The translations under genes were made by a program, and so were the position numbers. DNA of 62,705 nucleotides from an uncultured Coriobacteriia bacterium (lineage in GTDB: Bacteria > Actinomycetota > Coriobacteriia > Coriobacteriales > QAMH01): assembly GCA_948466335.1 (NCBI GenBank), contig CAOKAE010000009.1, positions 1 through 62,705 on the forward strand. The letters are read 5' to 3'. Of the stretch, positions 8,272-17,335 are shown piece by piece (positions within the stretch are counted from its first letter, which is position 1; every line of letters starts with the position of its first letter). The notes under the pieces were generated by a model that saw only the letters and a list, made by a program, of their open reading frames with translations, did not search any database and was not told where the DNA came from.

Positions 8272-8550
8272 TTATCGAACCGACCCCGTGGGGAAGGAAA
8301 TCATCAGGAGAAGCAAGGATACCATGAACACGACCGCAAAGATGACCGTCATTCGGTCAAGGTTGCGCTCGACGATACTCGATCCGGTGTCGGTGCCGTA
8401 AATGCTGCCGGCGATGACCTCGGAGACGCCCGTACCCTTGCCAGAGTGCATGAGCACGAAAATGACGAGCCCGATTGCCGAAATCGCCCAGAGAACCAGG
8501 ACGATGTACATAAACGGCGCCGAGTGCATCACATTGAGTATCGCGTCCAC
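8272..8550 (-). CDS. secG: Preprotein translocase subunit SecG
   Basis: SecG is the small membrane subunit that assists SecYEG/SecA export. The 92 residues hold two transmembrane helices (about 13-33 and 67-87) separated by the conserved HSGKGTGVSEVIAGSIYGTDTGSS loop, which is typical SecG. It starts with GTG at 8550 after AAGGAAAGG. It is the last protein gene of the glycolytic block, the common pgk-tpiA-gpmI-secG order. Confidence 0.93.
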   Translation of the reverse strand: MDAILNVMHSAPFMYIVLVLWAISAIGLVIFVLMHSGKGTGVSEVIAGSIYGTDTGSSIVERNLDRMTVIFAVVFMVSLLLLMISFPTGSVR

Positions 8551-8618
8551 GAAATGCCTTTCCTTCTAAACGTCCGTGACGCGCATTGCACATCACAGGT
8601 TAGTCATTCTAACAGTTC

Positions 8619-10166
8619 CTACTCGCGGGTCAACAGTGAATTTCCCGTCCATTGCCCGGGCTTTTCCAGCCCCAGCAGGTCGATGAGCGTGGGAGCGACG
8701 TCGGCTAGACGGGCGTCGGCCCTATCGGAAAGGCCGAGCGTCTTGTCACCGGAGACGAGAACAAGGGGCACGCGCGCCGTCGTGTGGGCCGTGAACGGAC
8801 TTTCTCCGTCATCGGCAAGCATCTTGTCGGCATTGCCATGGTCGGCCGTGATGAGCGCTGCGCCACCCTTGGCGAGAATCGCCTCGACCACATGGGACAG
8901 ACCGTGGTCAACGGCCTCGACTGCAGCCGTGGCGGCTTCGATCACGCCCGTATGCCCCACCATGTCGCAATTGGCGTAGTTGACGATGTAGACGTCGGCC
9001 GCATCATCGTTGATGGCGGCTTCGAGCGCCTCGGTGACGAGCGGTTCTGACATCTCGGGCTGCAGGTCGTAGGTCGCGACCTTGGGACTGGCGATGAGCT
9101 TGCGCTCCTCGCCCTCCTTGGGCTGCTCGACGCCGCCGTTGAAGAAGAATGTGACGTGCGCGTACTTCTCGGTCTCGGCGATGTGGAACTGGCGCAAGCC
9201 CTGCGCGGCGAGCAAGTCGGCCAGGGTGTTTTCCGGAAAGACCTTGGGAAAGGCGATGGGCGCATCGATGGTCGGATCGTACTCGGTCAGGCAGACGAAG
9301 TTGACGTCCGGCACGTTGGGTCGCACGAAGCCATCAAAGTCCTTGTCCACGAAGGCGCGCGTGAGCTCGCGGGCGCGATCGGGACGGAAGTTGAAGAAGA
9401 TGATGGTGTCACCATCGTTCACGCCACGATGGTTGAGCACCGTCGGGATGACGAACTCGTCGGTGATGTCCGCCTTGTACGATGCCTCGACGGCACCCAC
9501 GGGACGATTGCGCGCAAAGCCCTTGCCCGCGCCGATGGCGATGGCGTTCCAGGCCTGCTGGACGCGGTCCCAGCGCTTGTCGCGGTCCATCGCGTAGTAG
9601 CGACCCGAAATGGTCGCGATTTCCGCGCTCGCGCCCTCGTAGTCGTTGAAGATGTGATCGCAGTAATCGACGATGCGCTGGACGAAGCCCGCGCCGCTCT
9701 TGGGATCGACGTCGCGACCATCCAGAAACGCGTGGATGCGGATGTCACGGCTGCCGCGCTTCGCTGCCATCTCGATAAGCGCCTCGAGATGCTCGATGTT
9801 GCTATGCACGCCCCCATCGGAGAGCAATCCCATGAGGTGAACGGGATGCCCCGTGCCGATGGCCGCGTCCATGGCCTCGATGAGGACCTCGTTCTCCTCG
9901 ATGCTGCCGTTCTCGCAGGCGTCGTTGATGCGCGTGAGCTCCTGGTGGATGACGCGGCCGGCCCCCATGTTGAGATGCCCGACCTCGGAATTGCCCATCT
10001 GCCCATCGGGAAGGCCGACGTCACGCCCTGACGCGCCGAGCGTCGTGCGGGGACGATGGGCCCACAGCTCGTCGAAATAGGGCTTGTGCGCAAGAGAGAT
10101 GGCATTTCCCGGGCCGTCCTCGGCCAACCCGAAGCCATCCATGATTACCAACAGAACCGGTTTCAT
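8619..10166 (-). CDS. gpmI: 2,3-bisphosphoglycerate-independent phosphoglycerate mutase
   Basis: GpmI interconverts 3- and 2-phosphoglycerate in glycolysis, using two Mn ions and a phosphoserine intermediate. The 515 residues are the family length. The N-terminal LLVIMDGFG supplies the metal-binding Asp, GQMGNSEVGHLNMGAGR contains the nucleophilic Ser, and ITADHGNADKM near residue 450 gives further metal ligands. It sits between tpiA and secG on the same strand, 75 bp after tpiA. Confidence 0.96.
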   Translation of the reverse strand: MKPVLLVIMDGFGLAEDGPGNAISLAHKPYFDELWAHRPRTTLGASGRDVGLPDGQMGNSEVGHLNMGAGRVIHQELTRINDACENGSIEENEVLIEAMDAAIGTGHPVHLMGLLSDGGVHSNIEHLEALIEMAAKRGSRDIRIHAFLDGRDVDPKSGAGFVQRIVDYCDHIFNDYEGASAEIATISGRYYAMDRDKRWDRVQQAWNAIAIGAGKGFARNRPVGAVEASYKADITDEFVIPTVLNHRGVNDGDTIIFFNFRPDRARELTRAFVDKDFDGFVRPNVPDVNFVCLTEYDPTIDAPIAFPKVFPENTLADLLAAQGLRQFHIAETEKYAHVTFFFNGGVEQPKEGEERKLIASPKVATYDLQPEMSEPLVTEALEAAINDDAADVYIVNYANCDMVGHTGVIEAATAAVEAVDHGLSHVVEAILAKGGAALITADHGNADKMLADDGESPFTAHTTARVPLVLVSGDKTLGLSDRADARLADVAPTLIDLLGLEKPGQWTGNSLLTRE

Positions 10167-10241
10167 ATCCCATACGCTCCTCTATGCGAGTCGGGGCAAT
10201 CGCAGATTGCCCCGACAAACAATCATCTTGTGTTGCGTAGT

Positions 10242-11042
10242 CTACTTGGCCTTGAGCGCCATTTCGACGAGAGCGGAAAACGCTTTGGCATCAAGCGAGG
10301 CTCCGCCGATGAGACCGCCGTCGACATCGGACTGCGGCAAGAAGAGCTCGGCGTTGCCCGTGTTCATCGAACCGCCGTAGAGAACGCGCATCTTCCCGGC
10401 CGCGTCCGAACCCACAAGGTCGGCGACGACGGAGCGAATGTGCGCACATGCTTCCTGCGCCTGTTCCGGCGTGGCGGCGCGCCCGGTGCCAATGGCCCAA
10501 ATGGGCTCGTAGGCGATGACGGAACGGGCGACGTCCTCTTCGTTTACGCCCGCCCAGCCCAGGCGGACCTGCTCGGCGATAAAGTCGAGCGTCTCGCCCG
10601 CATCACGCACCTCCATGCTCTCGCCACAGCACATGATAGGACGAATGCCCTGGGCAAGCAGTGCCTTGACCTTCTTGTTGACCATCTCGTCAGTCTCGCC
10701 AAAGTACTCGCGGCGCTCGGAATGCCCCACGATGCAGTATTCGCAGGTGAGCTCCTTGAGCATCGAGACCGAGATGGCACCCGTGTAGGCACCGTCCGGC
10801 TCCCAGTACACGTCCTGCGCACCGAGCTTGATGCTCGAGTGGTCGAACGCCAGGACGTTGAAGACCGATTTGAGGTCGGTGAACGGCGGGCAGATGACGA
10901 CCTCGACCGCCTCCCACGCCTTGTCGGACTCGAACGAAATCTGCTGCGAAAGCGTCACGGCCTCGACCGTGGTCTTGTTCATCTTCCAATTACCCGCGAT
11001 CATGGGCGTGCGAGTGCCATCTTGTTGCGTCGAACCAAACAT
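10242..11042 (-). CDS. tpiA: Triosephosphate isomerase
   Basis: TpiA interconverts dihydroxyacetone phosphate and glyceraldehyde 3-phosphate in the cytoplasm. The TIM-barrel protein of 266 residues has the catalytic Lys in GNWKMN, the His in IVGHSERR, the Glu in AYEPIWAIGTG, and the phosphate-binding YGGSMN near the end. The start at 11042 has GGGGAGG at good spacing and gives a short N-terminal extension (MFGSTQQDGTRTP) before the usual IAGNWKMN. An internal start at that motif cannot be excluded. Confidence 0.95.
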   Translation of the reverse strand: MFGSTQQDGTRTPMIAGNWKMNKTTVEAVTLSQQISFESDKAWEAVEVVICPPFTDLKSVFNVLAFDHSSIKLGAQDVYWEPDGAYTGAISVSMLKELTCEYCIVGHSERREYFGETDEMVNKKVKALLAQGIRPIMCCGESMEVRDAGETLDFIAEQVRLGWAGVNEEDVARSVIAYEPIWAIGTGRAATPEQAQEACAHIRSVVADLVGSDAAGKMRVLYGGSMNTGNAELFLPQSDVDGGLIGGASLDAKAFSALVEMALKAK

Positions 11043-11065
11043 GAGCCGTACCTCCCCTTCTTCGC

Positions 11066-12268
11066 CTACGCCTCTTTGTCCATCAGCGCCGCGACTCCCG
11101 GAAGCTCCTTGCCCTCGAGCAGGCGCATAGATGCACCTCCGCCGGTCGAGATGAACGTGACCTGATCCGCCAGGTCAAACTTCTTGATGGCTGCGACCGA
11201 ATCGCCGCCGCCGATGATGCTCGTCGCGTCGGATGCCGCCACGGCCTCGGCAACGCAGCGGGTTCCCAGCTCGAAGGAGGGGAACTCGAAAACGCCCATG
11301 GGGCCGTTCCAGAAGACGGTACCTGCCTCGCGGATGACCTCACGGTACATCCCGCCGGTCTTGGGGCCGATGTCGAGACCCATCATGTCATCGGGAATGG
11401 CGTCGACGTCGACGGCCTCGGTATAGGCGAGGTCGGAGAACTGGTCGGCCATCTTGACGTCGACGGGAATGACGAGGTTGACGCCCTTTTCCTTGGCGGT
11501 CTCGAGCATGTCGCGGGCCGTGTCGACCATGTCGGCTTCCATCTTGGACTTGCCCACCGAGTGGCCTTGGGCCGCGAGGAAGGTGAACATCATGGCACCA
11601 CCGATGAGAATGGTGTCGGCGATGTCCATGAGATTGCTGATGATGCCGATCTTGTCCGAGACCTTCGATCCGCCCAGAATGGCGACGAAGGGACGGCTCG
11701 GGTTCTCGAGCATCGTGGTGAGCGTCTCGACTTCCTTGGCGAGCAGCAGCCCGCTCACGGCGGGAACGAACTCGGGAACGCCACTGATGGAGGCATGGGC
11801 GCGATGGGCCGTGCCAAACGCATCGTTGACGTAGATATCGCACAGCGACGCGAGTCGATGCACGAACTGCAAGTCGCATGACTTTTCGCCATCGTCGAAG
11901 CGCAGGTTCTCGAGCATCATGATCTGCCCGTCCTTGAGCGCGAGCGATGCCGAGAGCGCGTCCTCGCCGGCGATCTTCTCGCCGCCGATCACGGAGACGG
12001 GACGGCCGAGCAGCTGGATGAGCCTCATGGCGACGGGCATCATCGAGAACTGGCTCTCGAACTGGCTGCCGCCCTTGGGGCGGCCCAGATGGCTTGCGAT
12101 GATGACGCGGGCATCATGATCGAGGAGATAGCGGATGGTCGGCAGCGCCTCGCGAATGCGCGTGTCGTCCACGACCGTGCCCTCGTACAGCGGACAGTTG
12201 AAGTCCACGCGCACGAGCACGCGCTTGTGAGCTACGTCGACGTCCTTGATGGTCTTCTTGGAGTGCAT
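11066..12268 (-). CDS. pgk: Phosphoglycerate kinase
   Basis: Pgk makes ATP from ADP and 1,3-bisphosphoglycerate. At 400 residues it shows the N-domain substrate site (RVLVRVDFNCPL, with Asn), IIASHLGRPKG, the hinge region and the nucleotide site GGGDSVAAIKKF and STGGGASMRLLEG. The ATG at 12268 follows GGGGAGAAGC. tpiA begins 23 bp after the stop. A gap (GAPDH) gene often lies upstream in such clusters but is absent here; a lipoprotein gene stands in that place. Confidence 0.97.
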   Translation of the reverse strand: MHSKKTIKDVDVAHKRVLVRVDFNCPLYEGTVVDDTRIREALPTIRYLLDHDARVIIASHLGRPKGGSQFESQFSMMPVAMRLIQLLGRPVSVIGGEKIAGEDALSASLALKDGQIMMLENLRFDDGEKSCDLQFVHRLASLCDIYVNDAFGTAHRAHASISGVPEFVPAVSGLLLAKEVETLTTMLENPSRPFVAILGGSKVSDKIGIISNLMDIADTILIGGAMMFTFLAAQGHSVGKSKMEADMVDTARDMLETAKEKGVNLVIPVDVKMADQFSDLAYTEAVDVDAIPDDMMGLDIGPKTGGMYREVIREAGTVFWNGPMGVFEFPSFELGTRCVAEAVAASDATSIIGGGDSVAAIKKFDLADQVTFISTGGGASMRLLEGKELPGVAALMDKEA

Positions 12269-12312
12269 GCTTCTCCCCTATTCCTCGAGATGTATCCGCA
12301 AATTTGAATTCG

Positions 12313-13071
12313 CTACTCGTCCTGCGACGTATCCCCGGTGTCCGACTCCTGAGCCACCTCGACGATGGCATAGGGCAGCGGCTGCGGGGCCGGATTGATC
12401 TTTGGGTGCACGCTCTCGTAGAGCTCGTCAAACCACGTGCTCCACGCGGTCTTGCCGGAAATCTCCTGGCCGTCCTCCGTCGTGATGGTCGAGACCTCGT
12501 TTTGCAGCTTGAGCTGCTTGAGCTGTTCGCGAATCTCCTCGCGATACTCGTCGAGGTTCCTGTAGCCCTGCCTTTGCAGAACGCTCTCGAACACGCCTTC
12601 CATGAGCCTTGACTCAACGTAGGCCCGCTGCTGCTCGACGTAGGCGTCGATTTCCTCTTCCTCAATCGTGATCTTGCGATCCTTGATTTCCTTTTCGATG
12701 AGCTGGCTGCGGATGATCTGCTCGATGACGTACTCGCGCATCTCCTCGACCGTTCCCTCGGTCTGGTCCTCGTTGCCCTCGCCCGCCGCGGCAGCCGTCT
12801 GCGCCGCCGCCTTCTCGACCGCCGTCTGCATGGTGCCGTTCTCGCCCGTATCGTATTCGCGACCCTTGACGAACTCGGCCCAGGCCGCGTCGTCTTCCAG
12901 CTCGTAATACGTCCTCATGTTTTCGATGGTGCTGGTGACGGTGTCCTCGGTGACCGTACCACCGTCATAGGTTGCCGCTACGGGCCCGCCGCATCCAGCC
13001 AGACACGCGCAGGCGATGAGGGTCACGCCCACGGTGACGAGTGCCAGACGAACGCGCTTCAGCAAGGTCAT
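12313..13071 (-). CDS. Lipoprotein with SurA/PrsA N-like chaperone region
   Basis: The 252-residue exported lipoprotein has a basic N-terminus, a hydrophobic segment and the lipobox LAGC with the lipidated Cys at 27. Residues 35-220 are charged and helical with a SurA_N-like pattern (TVEEMREYVIEQIIRSQLIEKE, then YLDEYREEIREQLK-type text). No PpiC rotamase domain follows, so it is probably a folding or periplasm-like chaperone without isomerase activity. CAGGAGG precedes the ATG. It lies 44 bp upstream of pgk on the same strand and may head that operon. Confidence 0.7.
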   Translation of the reverse strand: MTLLKRVRLALVTVGVTLIACACLAGCGGPVAATYDGGTVTEDTVTSTIENMRTYYELEDDAAWAEFVKGREYDTGENGTMQTAVEKAAAQTAAAAGEGNEDQTEGTVEEMREYVIEQIIRSQLIEKEIKDRKITIEEEEIDAYVEQQRAYVESRLMEGVFESVLQRQGYRNLDEYREEIREQLKQLKLQNEVSTITTEDGQEISGKTAWSTWFDELYESVHPKINPAPQPLPYAIVEVAQESDTGDTSQDE

Positions 13072-13216
13072 GTGGTCCTCCTGATCGAGAAATCATCCGA
13101 TGAGAAAGGTACCATAAAACGCATGCCTTGGCATTCGTTGCAATCCGATGCTTTCGCGCCCATGGGCCACGGCATGCGCTACACTGTGGGTGCCATGTAC
13201 GACCACAGGAGGCACG

Positions 13217-13480
13217 ATGACCGACGAGCGACCGCAACCACCCCAAGACGAGCAGGCAGCGGCCAATCCCACACCCGAGCACCACGAGCCCGAAAAGGTG
13301 GACGCTCCCGAGAATATGAGCTATGCGGAATATCTTAAGCTCACCCACCCTGATAAGAGTGACGAGCAAATCGCGAAGATGATTCGCAAGGAGAACCGCT
13401 ACGTCTGGGTGGGACGCTTCCAGATACTCGGCTTCATCCTCATACTCATCGTCATCCTCGCCTTCATCTTCTGGCATTAG
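13217..13480 (+). CDS. Small acidic protein with C-terminal membrane anchor
   Basis: This 87-residue protein is not recognised. A Pro/Glu-rich soluble N-half is followed by SYAEYLKLTHPDKSDEQIAKMIRKENRY, a charged helical segment, and then one transmembrane helix (about 68-86, FQILGFILILIVILAFIFW) at the very C-terminus. AGGAGG at 13207-13212 fixes the ATG at 13217. The next gene starts 8 bp after the stop, so the two are probably cotranscribed. Confidence 0.75.
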   Translation: MTDERPQPPQDEQAAANPTPEHHEPEKVDAPENMSYAEYLKLTHPDKSDEQIAKMIRKENRYVWVGRFQILGFILILIVILAFIFWH

Positions 13481-13488
13481 GAGGTAGC

Positions 13489-14166
13489 TTGAAGCAGCGC
13501 GTCTCGAGGAGGAACAGACGCACAGCATCAACACAGGCACGACACACACGAGACCTGGCGATTCTCGCCATCTCGCTCGTCATCTTCATCGGAGGCTCCA
13601 CGAGTCTTGCAGGGGCGCTCCACAGCCAGCCCGGGCAGGCAGACGAGCCCGCACGATCACCTTCGCAACGGCATATCGACGAATCCAGCCCCTACACCGG
13701 CATCATCATGCCGGGTACGAGCACTGGAGTCTTGGACGCAGCATCTGAAACGGATGATGTGCAGGAGCTGTCGTCCACCACAGCAGACGTCCCGGGTGAG
13801 CCCGCCCTTCCCACCGCTGCCGAAGAAGAGGGCCCGGACGTGCCCCGGGAAAGCTCCCCTCCCGCAGCGGCAACACCACAATCGCCCAGGCCAACGCCTA
13901 GCGAAGACACCCGTCAAGGCTACGTCGTGCACCATACGGCATACCGCGAGCAGCCGGTCTATCGCACCGTGCACCATCAGGCATCGACAGCGCGTGAGGT
14001 CACCGTAGCGGGCAAGACGCGCGTCGAGTGGACGAGCTGCCCCGTTTGCGGGCAACGCCATGCAAGTCCCTACAACGAGCGCGTGCTTGACCACGTCACT
14101 GGCGTGCCGTGCGCCGCATGCGGCGGTGTACACGATGCCGACTATGACGAAACGGTATACGAATAG
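13489..14166 (+). CDS. Membrane-anchored protein with C-terminal double-CxxC zinc ribbon
   Basis: A 225-residue protein of unknown role. An Arg-rich N-terminus is followed by a transmembrane or signal-anchor helix (about 24-45), then a low-complexity Ser/Pro/Glu stretch. A C-terminal part reads HHTAYREQPVYRTVHHQA and carries two Cys pairs (SCPVCGQRH and PCAACGGVH). Pairs like these usually hold zinc. The start is TTG at 13489 after GGAGGT, with short spacing. Outside orientation would place the ribbon in the envelope. Confidence 0.65.
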   Translation: MKQRVSRRNRRTASTQARHTRDLAILAISLVIFIGGSTSLAGALHSQPGQADEPARSPSQRHIDESSPYTGIIMPGTSTGVLDAASETDDVQELSSTTADVPGEPALPTAAEEEGPDVPRESSPPAAATPQSPRPTPSEDTRQGYVVHHTAYREQPVYRTVHHQASTAREVTVAGKTRVEWTSCPVCGQRHASPYNERVLDHVTGVPCAACGGVHDADYDETVYE

Positions 14167-14338
14167 GCACTATCGCCCGAATAGGCAAAGCGTCGGGAGG
14201 CTGTCGAGCCGAGGTTAAGAGAGCGCGCCGTAAGGACCGCGAGGCGGTCCGTCGGGAAGCGACCGTCGAGGCGAGGCAACCTGTCGACGCACTCCTGAAG
14301 CTACGCGAGCGCAGCGCTGAGCGCCAAGATTGCCCGCA
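14167..14338. repeat. Intergenic repeat region between convergent genes
   Basis: This gap between the zinc-ribbon gene and uvrB contains the GGACCGCGAGGCGGTCC hairpin and, at about 14297-14335, one arm of the AAGCTACGCGAGC...GAGCGCCAAG repeat. The same repeat occurs three times at 25.02-25.28 kb. No gene is apparent. Confidence 0.55.
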
Positions 14339-16474
14339 TCAGTGCCTGCGGCGTTTGCCGGAGTTTTTGCGGGTGCCCATAGTCGACCCGCGGCGCGAGG
14401 TCGCCTTGAGACGGGCCAGGGCATCGTCTTCGTCGGTGCTCTCGACCTTGGCACGCAGACTCACCGCCTGATCGCGCAAGTGGGCGGCCGTCTCGAAGTC
14501 AAGCGCCTCGGAAGCCTCTGCCATCTGCTCTTCGAGCGAGTCAATCATGCGCAGCACCTCATCACGGCCGAGCAGCGCGATGTCATCGGCAAGCGCCTTG
14601 CTCGTCGAAATCTCCTGGGCGCTCTTGCCCTCGGAAAGCTCGTCCATGATCGAGGAGATGGCCTTGCGGATGGTCTTGGGCTCGATGCCGTGCTCTTCAT
14701 TGTAGGCCATCTGGATGTGGCGTCTGCGCGCCGTCTCGTCGATGGCGATGCGCATGGAATCCGTCACGTTATCGGCATACATGATGACGCGACCGCTCAC
14801 GTTACGGGCGGCGCGGCCGATGGTCTGGATGAGGCTTCGCTTGTTGCGCAGAAAGCCCTCCTTGTCCGCATCGAGAATCGCGATGAGGCTCACCTCGGGC
14901 AGGTCGAGACCCTCGCGCAAGAGGTTGATGCCCACGAGCACGTCGAAGCTGCCCATGCGCAGCTCGCGCAAGATCTCGACGCGCTCGACCGTGCCGATGT
15001 CACTGTGCAGGTAGTTTGCCTTCACGCCCTGGTCGAGCAGGAAGTCCGTGAGCTCTTCGGCCATCTTCTTGGTGAGTGTGGTCACGAGCACGCGCTCGTC
15101 GCGCGCGACGACCTCTTGAATTTCGGCAAGCAAGTCGTCGACCTGGCCCTTGGTGGGACGCAGGACAATTTCCGGGTCGAGCAGACCCGTGGGACGGATG
15201 ATCTGCTCGACTGTCTGCTCGCTCACGCGTTCCTCGTAGTCGCCCGGCGTGGCCGAGATGAAGATGAACTGCGGAATGCGCTGCTCGAATTCGTCAAAGC
15301 GCAGGGGGCGGTTGTCGAGCGCGCTCGGCAGGCGAAAGCCATGCTCGACGAGGGTGATCTTGCGGCTACGGTCGCCTTCGTGCATGCCGCGCACCTGCGG
15401 CACGGTCACGTGACTCTCGTCGATGAAGGTCAGGAAGTCGCTGCCGCCGAAATAGTCGAGCAACGTATAGGGAGGCTCGCCGGCCTCGCGCCCGTCCAGA
15501 TGGCGAGAGTAGTTCTCGATACCGGTGCAAAAGCCCATGGTCTCGAGCATCTCGAGATCATAGGAGGTGCGCTGCTCGAGGCGCTGCGCTTCCAGCAGCT
15601 TGCCGTTCTTCTTGAGATCGGCCAGGCGCTCGCGCAGCTCGTCGGAAACGGAGACCAGCGCCTTCTCGACACTGGGGCGGTTGGTCACGTAATGCGAAGC
15701 GGGCCAGATGGGCGTCGAGGAATAGCTCATGACCTCCTCGCCGGTGATGCGATCGACCTCGATGATTTCCTCGACCTCGTCACCGAAGAACTCGAAATGC
15801 AGCATGTTGTCCATATAGGGCGGGAACACGTCGACGCTATCGCCGCGTACCCTGAACGATCCGCGCTCGAGTTCGTAATCGTTGCGATCGTACTGCATGT
15901 CGATGAGGCGATGGATGAAATCGTCCCGGTCAAGCGGTACGTCACGATCGACGAAGACCGCCATCTCGGCGTAGTTCTCGGGCGAGCCGATACCGTAGAT
16001 GCAGCTCACGGATGCGACGACGATGACGTCCTTGCGCGTGAGCAAGGCCGAGGTCGCCGCATGGCGCATTTTCTCGACTTCCTCGTTGATGGACGAGTCC
16101 TTCTCGATGTAGGTGTCGGTTTGCGGGACGTAGGCCTCGGGTTGGTAGTAGTCGTAGTAACTCACGAAGTAATTGACCGCGTTGTCGGGAAAGAACTCCC
16201 GCAGCTCGCTTGCGAGCTGGGCGGCGAGCGTCTTGTTGGGCGCAAGGACGAGCGTGGGCATCTGCAGGCGCTCGATGACCTTGGCCATCGTGAAGGTCTT
16301 GCCCGATCCCGTGACGCCCAGGAGCGTCTGGTAGCGCATGTCGTCTTTCACGCCACTCACCAGGCGCTCGACTGCCTGCGGTTGGTCACCCGAAAGCTCG
16401 TAGGGCGCCACGCATTTGAAGGGGTTTCCCTGCTCGCGCCGTCCATTGATACGTGCACTTTGCGCGCTATCCAT
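14339..16474 (-). CDS. uvrB: Excinuclease ABC subunit B
   Basis: UvrB is the damage-verifying helicase-like subunit of nucleotide excision repair. With the ATG at 16474 (GGGGAG upstream, 2 bp after the coaE stop) it has 711 residues. Visible are Walker A (GVTGSGKT), the beta-hairpin region with [21 protein letters not shown] (motif II area), helicase motifs V-VI ([22 protein letters not shown]) and a C-terminal UVR coiled-coil domain ([21 protein letters not shown]) for UvrC/UvrA contact. Confidence 0.96.
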   Translation of the reverse strand: MDSAQSARINGRREQGNPFKCVAPYELSGDQPQAVERLVSGVKDDMRYQTLLGVTGSGKTFTMAKVIERLQMPTLVLAPNKTLAAQLASELREFFPDNAVNYFVSYYDYYQPEAYVPQTDTYIEKDSSINEEVEKMRHAATSALLTRKDVIVVASVSCIYGIGSPENYAEMAVFVDRDVPLDRDDFIHRLIDMQYDRNDYELERGSFRVRGDSVDVFPPYMDNMLHFEFFGDEVEEIIEVDRITGEEVMSYSSTPIWPASHYVTNRPSVEKALVSVSDELRERLADLKKNGKLLEAQRLEQRTSYDLEMLETMGFCTGIENYSRHLDGREAGEPPYTLLDYFGGSDFLTFIDESHVTVPQVRGMHEGDRSRKITLVEHGFRLPSALDNRPLRFDEFEQRIPQFIFISATPGDYEERVSEQTVEQIIRPTGLLDPEIVLRPTKGQVDDLLAEIQEVVARDERVLVTTLTKKMAEELTDFLLDQGVKANYLHSDIGTVERVEILRELRMGSFDVLVGINLLREGLDLPEVSLIAILDADKEGFLRNKRSLIQTIGRAARNVSGRVIMYADNVTDSMRIAIDETARRRHIQMAYNEEHGIEPKTIRKAISSIMDELSEGKSAQEISTSKALADDIALLGRDEVLRMIDSLEEQMAEASEALDFETAAHLRDQAVSLRAKVESTDEDDALARLKATSRRGSTMGTRKNSGKRRRH

Positions 16475-16476
16475 GT

Positions 16477-17100
16477 CTAGCTCCCCTGTTTCTCGAGCAT
16501 ATCCATACGTTCGCCGTACCAGGCGTCTGCCCAGCATCCAAGCTCCTCAATCGAACATATGTTCTCACATACGGTATCGGCAATCAAGGTGCGTTCGGCA
16601 TCGGTGGCCTGCACGCGCATGCGCGCCAGCACGTCCGACGCGTCCATACCCCGCGCGACGGCACGGGCCAAGCGCAGATCGCTTGGCGCCACCACGGCAA
16701 TCACCTCGTCGGCAAGGCGGGCGAATTCGGGGGCTTCGGTAAGCAGCGGCACCTCGACGACGAGGATCTTCGCGTCCGTCCGGGGCACGCACTCGACGTT
16801 GAGGATGTAATTGGTGACCACTTCGGTGATGTAGGGAAACGAGATGGCGTTGAGGTCGTGCGTGGCCTGCTCGCTCGCGAAGGCCAGACGGGCCAGACGC
16901 GACGTGACGATGGCGCCATCCTCGTCGAGTATGCCGGAGCCGAACCGGTCGACGAGCTCGGAGATGAGCATGGCATTGCTGGAGATGAGCATGCGGTTTA
17001 TCTCGTCGAGGTCGATGGAGACGGCTCCCCGCTCGCATAGCAACTCGACGAGTTTGGACTTGCCCGATCCAATGCCCCCCGTCACCATGACCGTATACAT
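16477..17100 (-). CDS. coaE: Dephospho-CoA kinase
   Basis: CoaE phosphorylates the ribose 3'-OH of dephospho-CoA, the last step of CoA synthesis. The start [15 protein letters not shown] at 17100 follows GGAGG and places the P-loop at residues 8-15; 207 residues is the family length. DLDEIN (DxD-like, near residue 34) and the lid region [22 protein letters not shown] are visible. The gene sits between a 68-codon gene and uvrB, inside the rpsA-coaE-uvrB neighbourhood frequent in actinobacteria. Confidence 0.94.
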   Translation of the reverse strand: MYTVMVTGGIGSGKSKLVELLCERGAVSIDLDEINRMLISSNAMLISELVDRFGSGILDEDGAIVTSRLARLAFASEQATHDLNAISFPYITEVVTNYILNVECVPRTDAKILVVEVPLLTEAPEFARLADEVIAVVAPSDLRLARAVARGMDASDVLARMRVQATDAERTLIADTVCENICSIEELGCWADAWYGERMDMLEKQGS

Positions 17101-17104
17101 GTCG

Positions 17105-17311
17105 CTACCTCCACGGATCGGCTTCGGGCTCCTCGCAGGAGCTGCGGGCGAGCATGTCCATGTAATCCGAATACGGGTCGTATCCGTCGTCGTCCTCGTT
17201 TTCCGCACGCAGACCAGCGCGCACGGCGGCATCTTCTGCCTGCGCCCGGCGCCGCGCGGCGCGCTCGGCCGCCGCACGTCCCGCCGCCGACATATGCTCC
17301 AGGTCTACCAT
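17105..17311 (-). CDS. Small acidic hypothetical protein between mnmA and coaE
   Basis: A 68-residue protein with an Ala/Arg-rich helical N-half (AAERAARRRAQAEDAAVRAG) and an acidic tail (NEDDDGYDPYSDYMDML...CEEPEADPWR). No family is recognised. Its stop lies 4 bp from the coaE ATG and its start 24 bp after mnmA, so it fits an operon member. No clear ribosome site precedes the ATG at 17311; the ATG six codons in is an alternative. Confidence 0.55.
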   Translation of the reverse strand: MVDLEHMSAAGRAAAERAARRRAQAEDAAVRAGLRAENEDDDGYDPYSDYMDMLARSSCEEPEADPWR

Positions 17312-17335
17312 GGGCGACTCGATTCTCGCACGCGT

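Noticed and set aside
12269-12312. Missing gap (GAPDH) gene remnant before pgk
   Set aside because: The 44-bp gap has no coding trace; the gene is simply not here.
13148-13216. Upstream ATG extension of the small anchored protein
   Set aside because: The AGGAGG at 13207-13212 clearly serves the ATG at 13217, and the extension shows no protein-like sequence.
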